From contig CANHQC010000149.1 of NCBI GenBank assembly GCA_947462695.1, positions 1 through 5,581 on the forward strand: a DNA stretch of 5,581 nt. Direction: 5' to 3'. Shown here piece by piece: positions 1-5,581 of this stretch. Source of the stretch: Flavobacteriales bacterium. GTDB taxonomy: Bacteria > Bacteroidota > Bacteroidia > Flavobacteriales_D > Crocinitomicaceae. Each line of letters starts with the position of its first letter. The stretch's first letter is position 1. The position numbers and the translations under genes were made by a program. The notes beneath the pieces are model-generated. The model was not told where the DNA came from. It made no database searches and saw only the letters and a program-made list of their open reading frames with translations.

Positions 1-2
1 AA

Positions 3-419
3 TTGAACACGTTTATTCCTCAGTTGATCAGTAATATTAATTCAACATATGGGTTTAATTTAAAAGTTGAGATCCATTTATCCATTGAAAATATTAGCAT
101 ACATGCTGACTGCTCTATTCCGCTATCACTCATACTGAATGAACTTCTCACAAATGCATACAAATATGCGTTTCAAGAAAGCAAGAACAATGAATTGTGG
201 ATTGAAATGAAGCGGCAAAATGAGCAGTATTGCTCACTTTTGGTTCGAGATAACGGTTTTGGCTTACCCGAAAACTACCAAACGAAAGGTACTGGATTTG
301 AACTCATACGAGATTTATTGGATCAAATTGACGCCACACCCAATATAACGAGTGATGAAAATGGCACAAAGGTACAGGTGTTATTTCCGTGCGAATTAGT
401 CAACCGTTTCAAACAATAA
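3..419 (+). CDS. Sensor histidine kinase, C-terminal ATP-binding fragment (5' truncated by window edge)
   Basis: This is the last 138 or so codons of a two-component sensor kinase. The frame is already open at the left edge, so the TTG at position 3 should not be read as the start. The visible part is an HATPase_c domain. Its N-box is NELLTNAYKYAF (fragment residues 46-57), the G1 box is DNGFGLP (83-89), a G2-like stretch is GTGFELIRDLL (96-106), and NGT (120-122) precedes the last beta strand. The run before the N-box (HADCSIPLSLILNELLTNA) matches what is known of the HisKA_2 class, where a conserved 'IPLxLILNEL' leads into the N-box. The phosphoacceptor His and the sensor region lie outside the window, so the signal is unknown. 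The family autophosphorylates on His and passes phosphate to a response regulator; no partner regulator is visible here. The 3' end overlaps the convergent peptidase gene by 24 bases. The kinase assignment is strong; the HisKA_2 subclass is likely. Confidence 0.9.
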   Translation: MNTFIPQLISNINSTYGFNLKVEIHLSIENISIHADCSIPLSLILNELLTNAYKYAFQESKNNELWIEMKRQNEQYCSLLVRDNGFGLPENYQTKGTGFELIRDLLDQIDATPNITSDENGTKVQVLFPCELVNRFKQ

Positions 420-1994
420 GTTCACCTCTGGATCCCAGTCAATTTTTGTTACGCCTGAAGCAACCGGAATCACCACAGTTTCACTCTTTTTTGTTACGTC
501 TATTGTCTTATTTATTACCGTTCCATTTTTTAACTTAATTGCTACGTCAATTGAAAAGGATAACGGTGCTGTTTGCTGTTCAATGGTAATGGTACAGTTT
601 CGTTTGTTTGCCGCATAGGATAATTTAAGAACCGGGTGCTGCTCAGTGTGTAGCCATTGGTTAAAAAATTGAACGAGCGATTGACCATGAATCATCTCCA
701 TGATCTCCCTAAATTGATCCGTCGTCGCATTGCTTAATTTGTATTTATCGTAATACAGACGAATCCCCTCCTTAAATTTTTCATCGCCCATCTTGTGGCG
801 CAACATGTGCAAAAACCAAGAGCCTTTCTGGTAACTTAATGGATTCAGTAAATTGTTGATGTCATCGTAACTGGGATCTACGACTGGGCGATTGTACTTT
901 TTCTGAAAAGCAATGATTTTATTCCGATCTGCTTTCAATCCGTTTTTCATTTCTTCTTTTCCGAAGGCATACTCCGTATACAAGTGAGTGAAATACGTGG
1001 CAAATCCTTCGCTCAGCCAAATGTGCTCCCAATCAGCTTCTGAGGCTGAGTTACCAAACCACTGGTGGGCTATTTCATGTGCGACCAAACCCGTCACTTT
1101 TCCTTTCCCATTCAACGCATTTTCATCGTAAAAAATACAACTCGCATTTTCCATTCCACCATACCGCGTAGTGGATTGCACATTCGCAAGCTTCTCAAAG
1201 GGATAAGGTGCTATATAGTTTACAAAAAACGGAAGGATTTCAGTTGCACAATTAAGGTCTCTAATTGCTCCTTCAGCACTTTCAGGGTACACCCAGCTCG
1301 ACAAAACTACACCTGCAGATTTACCTAATTCAACGACTTCAAACGCTGCAACGCCTATTACCATAACTTTAGTAGGTAATGGGATTTCTGATTTGTAATG
1401 ATAAAACGTTCGATCAGTAGAAAGAAGTTGTTGGTCCATCAATTGTCCGTTGGCAATCACCTTGTACTTCATTGGCGCACTAACTTTCCATTCAATTGTA
1501 GCTTTGTCCGCGGGATGATCGACGCATGCGAACCAATTCTGCGCACGATTTGGCCAATTATCGCCGAAAAATGTGCGGTTTTCGAACTTATTCTTTCCTA
1601 TAATTAATCCATCTGCAGGAATACCTTCAAACCGAAATTCCAATTCAATAGTTGACGTACTTGTAAACTGCAATCCGGTAAGTAATATTCGGTTTTGATC
1701 GTGAATGAATTGAAGCGATCGGCCTTTTTCAGAGACAGATTTAACCACCATCCCTTTTCCATTTTTCTGAACTTGAATCAAATCAAAATAAGGCGTTTTC
1801 TTAAGGTCTTTCCAATCAAACACAACCGTTTCTTTCACCACAATCTTATCACTGGAATCATTCAATTGCACCTCCACAGCATACGATTGGACATCCATCC
1901 ATGCCTTTCGTTCATCTGCAGCAAAAACAGGAACAGCAGCTGAACTAACAAAAGCTATAATTATGGAAACAAGGTGTCTTAATTGGAACTTCAT
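396..1994 (-). CDS. Exported M1-family zinc metallo-aminopeptidase, short form
   Basis: This complete 532-residue protein is predicted to remove N-terminal residues from peptides in the periplasm or outside the cell. A Sec signal peptide is visible: basic start MKFQLRH, a hydrophobic core, and likely cleavage at VFA|ADE (after residue 25). Residues about 30-235 form the N-terminal beta domain of M1 enzymes. The catalytic domain carries the substrate-binding motif GGMEN (279-283; usually GAMEN) and the zinc site HEIAH (306-310), with the third ligand E329 in WLSEGFA, giving the M1 spacing HExxH-x18-E. Y388 (NPLSYQKG) sits where the family has its transition-state-stabilising Tyr. From about 456 there is only a short beta-rich tail, so the large C-terminal helical domain of pepN/ERAP-type enzymes is absent, as in many Bacteroidota M1 proteins. 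There is no T9SS sorting tail, which argues for a periplasmic location. The ATG at 1994 is chosen because it gives the signal peptide; no Shine-Dalgarno is present. Substrate preference cannot be read from sequence. Confidence 0.95.
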   Translation of the reverse strand: MKFQLRHLVSIIIAFVSSAAVPVFAADERKAWMDVQSYAVEVQLNDSSDKIVVKETVVFDWKDLKKTPYFDLIQVQKNGKGMVVKSVSEKGRSLQFIHDQNRILLTGLQFTSTSTIELEFRFEGIPADGLIIGKNKFENRTFFGDNWPNRAQNWFACVDHPADKATIEWKVSAPMKYKVIANGQLMDQQLLSTDRTFYHYKSEIPLPTKVMVIGVAAFEVVELGKSAGVVLSSWVYPESAEGAIRDLNCATEILPFFVNYIAPYPFEKLANVQSTTRYGGMENASCIFYDENALNGKGKVTGLVAHEIAHQWFGNSASEADWEHIWLSEGFATYFTHLYTEYAFGKEEMKNGLKADRNKIIAFQKKYNRPVVDPSYDDINNLLNPLSYQKGSWFLHMLRHKMGDEKFKEGIRLYYDKYKLSNATTDQFREIMEMIHGQSLVQFFNQWLHTEQHPVLKLSYAANKRNCTITIEQQTAPLSFSIDVAIKLKNGTVINKTIDVTKKSETVVIPVASGVTKIDWDPEVNLLFETVD

Positions 1995-2019
1995 GCGGTT
2001 CTATTGTTAAATAAAAAAA

Positions 2020-2027
2020 CAAATATA
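2020..2027 (-). promoter_or_regulatory. Candidate Bacteroidota -7 element for the M1 peptidase gene
   Basis: Read on the minus strand this is TATATTTG, an exact match to the Bacteroidota -7 consensus TAnnTTTG. It lies 25 bases upstream of the peptidase ATG, which would give a 5' leader of about 20 A/T-rich bases with no Shine-Dalgarno. No TTG is visible 17-23 bases further upstream, so the -33 half is missing or degenerate. The call therefore rests on the -7 match and its position. Confidence 0.45.
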
Positions 2028-2043
2028 CGCGTTCATAACAGGA

Positions 2044-2074
2044 TTTGCAGATTGATCTTCTTATTGTACATTTG
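2044..2074 (+). promoter_or_regulatory. Bacteroidota sigma-A-type promoter (-33 TTTG, -7 TACATTTG) for the T9SS protein gene
   Basis: TTTG at 2044-2047 and TACATTTG at 2067-2074 are separated by 19 bases. Both match the Bacteroidota vegetative consensus (-33 TTG/TTTG, -7 TAnnTTTG) with the usual spacing. Transcription would start near 2079-2082, leaving only about 8-11 untranslated bases before the ATG at 2090. The promoter also decides the start codon: the in-frame TTG at 2045 lies inside the -33 element and upstream of any transcript made from here, so it cannot be used. Confidence 0.65.
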
Positions 2075-2089
2075 AGAAAAATACTAACT

Positions 2090-5000
2090 ATGAAACTAAC
2101 GTTACTTTGGTCCATTCTTGTCTTTTTCTCTTTAAACACACTTGCTCAAACATTATATCGTCCATCGGCTTATGAAATCAGTCAATCTCCAGATTGGGCA
2201 AAAGAGATGTACAGTGAAACACCAAATGTATTCAAGGTTGATTCATTGATCAACCTGTACTATAAAAATCAACCCTTTCAAAAAAGCTATCATACGCAAT
2301 TCTACAAACGTTGGAGACGCAGTATTTCTGCATTTATCACCGAAAATGGGTATGTTAATCTTCCTACTAAATCACAGGCTGAACAACAAGAAGCTGAATA
2401 CCGCTCGCTACTGCCATCAACTAAGTCACTGAACTGGTCAGTAGTTGGTCCGCTGCATAATACCGAAGGTAATGGCACACAAGGATCCGGACAAACGAAT
2501 ATATATTGCATAGATCAGTGCGCTGGTCAACCAAACATCCTTTATTTAGGTACAGAACCCGGAGAAGTATTCAAAAGTACGGATGGAGGAAATTCTTGGG
2601 TAAGCACTTCATTAACCGAAGATTTTGGCGGAACGAATGCCATTGAGGTCCACCCAACAAACGGTAACATCGTTTTTGTTGCAGGAGGAAAAGGAGTCTA
2701 TAAAAGTATCAATGGTGGACAAACATGGACGCAGGTACTGACACAGTCTAATTTTGGAGCTACCGAATTGTTGATTCACCCCACAAATGATCAAGTTGTA
2801 TTTGCTGCATCTGAAAAAGGACTTTTTCGATCAACTGACGGCGGATCCAATTGGACACAATTGTACACCCAAAAATGCTGGGATATAAAAGCAAAACCAG
2901 GATCGAATACGACCTTTTATCTCCTGAAAAACAATCCGACGTTAATTCAATGCGAGTTTTTTGTCTCTACCGACAGCGGAGCAACCTGGACAATGCAATC
3001 CAATGGATGGTATTCGTCTTCTGATCCTGCAAGAAATGACGGTGGGGCAAGATTAGCAGTTTCTCCAGCAGATCCAAATCGCGTGTATGCGTACCTTATT
3101 GGTGAATCTAAGGCAAACGATTACGGTTACATCGGCGTGTACAAAAGTACCGATAGTGGAACTACTTGGACATTACCTAACGGTCCGGCAGGTGGTCCGT
3201 ATACAACAACGCATTTGAATTTAGCCTACGGAAATCCGGGATGGACCTATCATCAAGGATTTTATAATTGTGCTATTGTGGCATCAGCGACAAATCCCGA
3301 CGAAATTTTAGTGGGCGGGCTAAACCTATACAAATCGACAGACGGTGGAGCAACCTTTGCACCAGTAGCAGGTTATGTTGGCGGACCACTTTCCATTCAC
3401 GTAGACATGCAAGATTTCCGTTCAGTAAATGGCAATACGTGGGTAACTACAGATGGTGGTGTTTATTTATCTACTGATTTTTGTTCCAGCCAACCTGCGT
3501 TCAAAATGGATGGCGTAAGGGGATCAGATTATTGGGGATTTGGTAGCGGATGGAATGAAGATGTGCTTGTCGGTGGATTATACCACAACGGCAATCTCGC
3601 CTACCATGAGAATTATGGTTATGGAAATTTTCGTGAATTAGGAGGTGGCGAAGCACCAACGGGTTATGTAAATCCAGGATTTAACCGTAAAACCTATTAC
3701 TCAGATATTAGCGGAAAGATCATTCCATTGAACATCAATGATCCGGTTGACAACTTCAGTTTTGGTATGAGTCCGAATGAATCGTACTACGCTGCGGAAT
3801 CGAGTGAATTGGAATTTCATCCAAATTGTTACTCCATTGCCTATCTCGGGAAGGAAAATAAATTGTGGCGAACAGATGACGGCGGAGGTGCATTTAACTT
3901 GGTTAAAGAATTTGGAACAACTGCAAACAACATCATCACGTATATCGAAATATCTTCCGAAAATCCGGATGTCATGTATGTTTGTCAGCGCCCATCTTCA
4001 GGAAGTGTGGGGTATTTATGGAAGACAACGAATGGCGGAGTGCTGTGGGATCAATTGCCTGTTCCAAGTGGTAACAGCCGACGAATGTTAATTACCATAA
4101 ATCCAGCAAATACCAATGAAATTTGGATCGCTTATCCAAGTGGTTCAAATGGCAATAAAGTTTTTCACAGTACGAATGGTGGTATAAACTGGACGAATAT
4201 CACTTCTTCCACATTAAATAATCAAAGCATTCAATCGCTTGTTTACATTGCAGGAACGAACGGCGCTCTTTACGCGGCTTCGAACAATGCCGTGTTCTAT
4301 AAAAATGCTGCGATGGCCAACTGGGTAATAGATAATGCTGGCTTACCGACATTTACGAATGGAAACATCTTGAAACCATTTTATCGGGATGGAAAAATCC
4401 GATTAGCGACTTATGGAAAAGGCATTTGGGAAAGTCAATTGAATGAGCAAGCAGACGCACCTATTTGCCGAATTACGGTTGATAAATTAAGCCAAACTGT
4501 TTATTGTGTTTCGGATTCCTTTTATTTTGAAGACCACTCGTTTATTAATCATCAAGGAGCTACTTGGAATTGGAGCTTTCCGACTGGATCACCATCAACG
4601 AGTACGGACCGAAATCCGGCAGTTTTCTTTGCTGCACCAGGAAATCACCTGGCCATTTTAAGCGTTACCAATCAGCAAGGATTGACTGATCAGGACACCT
4701 TAATTGTCAGTGTGAACAACTTCCCTGCTCCAACGATGATTCAAGAGGATTTCCAAGGATCGTTTGTACCGCAAGGCTGGTTTCAAACCAATCTTGATGG
4801 CAATGGTCAATGGCTGCAATCTAGTGACGCAGGTGGATTTGGTTTGTCTACAAAAAGCACCATTTTTGACAATTACAACTACGATTCGCAAGGCACAACA
4901 GATGACTTGAATGCACTTTTGAGTACGCAAAACATGAGTCAATTGCAACTTTCGTTTGATGTAGCTTACGCACCCTGGGGCGGATCGTATTCAGACACCT

Positions 5001-5503
5001 TGATTGTATTAGCTTCAACCGATTGCGGAGCGACATTCACACCTGTTTATTCAAAAGGAGGAACGACATTGGCCACTGCGCCCGCTTTTACTGAATATTA
5101 TGTCCCTACTGCCACTGAATGGCGGACAGAAACCATCAATTTAAATGCATTTACAGGACATCCTGATGTGGTTGTTGCATTCCGAAACAAAGGCCATTGG
5201 GGAAATGTAATTTATGTAGACAATGTCAACATTACAAACAACTTATCGACCCAACAATTAATGGAGCAAGAGCTTACGATTTATCCGAATCCATTGGTGT
5301 GCAGTCAGGAGTTGACAGTTTCTGGGATTGAAGAGGCCTTCTCCATACGTATCCGCGATTTAAATGGTAAAACGGTGTATTACAATCAAGCTGCTTCTTC
5401 AACGGTAAAGTTACCCTCTACCATACACACAGGACAATACATCGTGACTATTGAAACCGCCGAGCACATTTGGAATAAAAAGCTTATTGTCAAGCAAGAC
5501 TGA
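2090..5503 (+). CDS. Large exported Asp-box beta-propeller protein with PKD, choice-of-anchor J-like and T9SS type A sorting domains
   Basis: A 1137-residue secreted cargo protein. Domains in order are as follows. Residues 1-19 are a Sec signal peptide with cleavage near TLA|QT. Residues about 20-110 are a Tyr/Trp-rich, probably helical segment with FYKRWRR, as seen before the propeller in other Bacteroidota proteins of this type. Residues about 110-782 are a beta-propeller region with nine recognisable Asp boxes (S/T-x-D/N-x-G-x-x-W/F) beginning at 163, 206, 248, 293, 353, 416, 595, 646 and 694, and closing at YGKGIWES (775-782). Residues about 793-877 are a PKD-like domain (WNWSF at 826-830; C793 and C806 may pair). 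Residues about 884-1049 are a jelly-roll domain with FVPQGW (892-897) and a terminal VDNVNIT, matching choice-of-anchor J. Residues about 1060-1137 are a Por-secretion tail: YPNP (1065-1068), then beta strands ending in KKLIVKQD. The ATG at 2090 is preferred over the TTG at 2045 because it gives a clean signal peptide and lies just below the promoter. Relatives are often labelled glycosyl hydrolase or sortilin-like, but I see no decisive catalytic signature. A binding, adhesion or glycan-active role is inference. Confidence 0.95.
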   Translation: MKLTLLWSILVFFSLNTLAQTLYRPSAYEISQSPDWAKEMYSETPNVFKVDSLINLYYKNQPFQKSYHTQFYKRWRRSISAFITENGYVNLPTKSQAEQQEAEYRSLLPSTKSLNWSVVGPLHNTEGNGTQGSGQTNIYCIDQCAGQPNILYLGTEPGEVFKSTDGGNSWVSTSLTEDFGGTNAIEVHPTNGNIVFVAGGKGVYKSINGGQTWTQVLTQSNFGATELLIHPTNDQVVFAASEKGLFRSTDGGSNWTQLYTQKCWDIKAKPGSNTTFYLLKNNPTLIQCEFFVSTDSGATWTMQSNGWYSSSDPARNDGGARLAVSPADPNRVYAYLIGESKANDYGYIGVYKSTDSGTTWTLPNGPAGGPYTTTHLNLAYGNPGWTYHQGFYNCAIVASATNPDEILVGGLNLYKSTDGGATFAPVAGYVGGPLSIHVDMQDFRSVNGNTWVTTDGGVYLSTDFCSSQPAFKMDGVRGSDYWGFGSGWNEDVLVGGLYHNGNLAYHENYGYGNFRELGGGEAPTGYVNPGFNRKTYYSDISGKIIPLNINDPVDNFSFGMSPNESYYAAESSELEFHPNCYSIAYLGKENKLWRTDDGGGAFNLVKEFGTTANNIITYIEISSENPDVMYVCQRPSSGSVGYLWKTTNGGVLWDQLPVPSGNSRRMLITINPANTNEIWIAYPSGSNGNKVFHSTNGGINWTNITSSTLNNQSIQSLVYIAGTNGALYAASNNAVFYKNAAMANWVIDNAGLPTFTNGNILKPFYRDGKIRLATYGKGIWESQLNEQADAPICRITVDKLSQTVYCVSDSFYFEDHSFINHQGATWNWSFPTGSPSTSTDRNPAVFFAAPGNHLAILSVTNQQGLTDQDTLIVSVNNFPAPTMIQEDFQGSFVPQGWFQTNLDGNGQWLQSSDAGGFGLSTKSTIFDNYNYDSQGTTDDLNALLSTQNMSQLQLSFDVAYAPWGGSYSDTLIVLASTDCGATFTPVYSKGGTTLATAPAFTEYYVPTATEWRTETINLNAFTGHPDVVVAFRNKGHWGNVIYVDNVNITNNLSTQQLMEQELTIYPNPLVCSQELTVSGIEEAFSIRIRDLNGKTVYYNQAASSTVKLPSTIHTGQYIVTIETAEHIWNKKLIVKQD
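2576..4192 (+). repeat. Nine Asp-box (BNR) motifs encoded within the propeller region
   Basis: The motif copies are STDGGNSW (163), SINGGQTW (206), STDGGSNW (248), STDSGATW (293), STDSGTTW (353), STDGGATF (416), TDDGGGAF (595), TTNGGVLW (646) and STNGGINW (694). The first six recur about every 42-63 residues and the last three about every 50, as expected for one motif per propeller blade. Between 424 and 594 there is no canonical box. The DNA copies share only short stretches, for example AAAAGTAC at 2573 and 3143, so this is an old protein repeat rather than a recent DNA duplication. Asp boxes are structural turn motifs on propeller blades and do not by themselves indicate enzyme activity. 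Confidence 0.85.
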
Positions 5504-5581
5504 TAAAACCGTATGAAACAATTACAGGAGTAATATGTCATTCAACTGGCAGAATCACTCGGATACTTGAATAAATCGAGC

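Noticed and set aside
1065..1943. Three plus-strand ORFs of 69-87 codons opposite the M1 peptidase gene
   Set aside because: They lie fully antisense to a gene with intact catalytic motifs and show no domain, signal or upstream promoter of their own.
2005..2040. Inverted repeat TGTTA ... TAACA in the divergent region as an operator
   Set aside because: Only five base pairs separated by 26 bases in AT-rich DNA; this is expected by chance.
2045..2089. 15-codon N-terminal extension of the large T9SS protein from an in-frame TTG
   Set aside because: It overlaps the -33 promoter element, lies upstream of the predicted transcription start, and would bury the signal peptide. The ATG at 2090 begins a typical signal peptide.
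1945..2139. Minus-strand 64-codon ORF spanning the divergent promoter region
   Set aside because: It overlaps the starts of two well-supported genes and the promoter, and its low-complexity product has no recognisable domain. It is a shadow frame.
2576..4192. Sialidase assignment based on the Asp boxes
   Set aside because: Asp boxes are shared by many propeller families. I could not see the RIP motif or an arginine triad arrangement, so sialidase activity is not supported.
2400..4440. GH74-type xyloglucanase or sortilin/VPS10 receptor assignment
   Set aside because: The repeat pattern resembles both families, but I cannot confirm the paired catalytic Asp residues of GH74 or the VPS10 cysteine module by eye, so the function is left open.
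3268..5036. Further short ORFs on both strands inside the large T9SS gene
   Set aside because: They are out-of-frame shadows of a continuous 1137-codon reading frame, and their products have no recognisable features.
1..5581. Mobile elements, CRISPR arrays, tRNA or rRNA genes, and defence systems
   Set aside because: No transposase, integrase, terminal repeats, spaced direct DNA repeats or RNA-gene signatures were found on either strand.

Overview
The window looks like chromosomal DNA from a member of the Bacteroidota, most likely a flavobacterium-like lineage. Three things point there: a C-terminal type A sorting domain of the type IX secretion system (T9SS), which is restricted to this phylum; -7 promoter elements matching the Bacteroidota consensus TAnnTTTG; and AT-rich gene starts without a Shine-Dalgarno sequence. 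The genus cannot be fixed from sequence alone. A Fluviicola/Crocinitomicaceae-like organism is a guess.

Layout. (1) Positions 1-419, plus strand: the 3' end of a sensor histidine kinase, keeping only its ATP-binding domain; the rest lies left of the window. (2) Positions 396-1994, minus strand: a complete secreted or periplasmic M1-family zinc aminopeptidase with all catalytic motifs intact. It meets the kinase tail-to-tail, and the two coding ends overlap by 24 bases. (3) Positions 1995-2089: a 95-base divergent promoter region with a good plus-strand promoter and a plausible minus-strand -7 element. (4) Positions 2090-5503, plus strand: a 1137-residue exported multidomain protein. It has a signal peptide, a helical N-terminal region, a long Asp-box (BNR) beta-propeller region, a PKD domain, a choice-of-anchor J-like jelly-roll domain and a T9SS type A sorting tail. 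(5) Positions 5504-5581: 78 bases with no gene or clear terminator.

Functionally, the peptidase and the large T9SS cargo are both exported and are transcribed from a shared divergent region. The peptidase probably works in the periplasm. The T9SS protein is predicted to reach the outside of the cell and either be anchored there or released. Nothing in the sequence shows that they form a pathway, or that the kinase controls either one. I found no mobile element, CRISPR array, RNA gene or phage signature. This reads as an ordinary Bacteroidota housekeeping/surface-protein region. The main open question is the ligand or substrate of the large beta-propeller protein.
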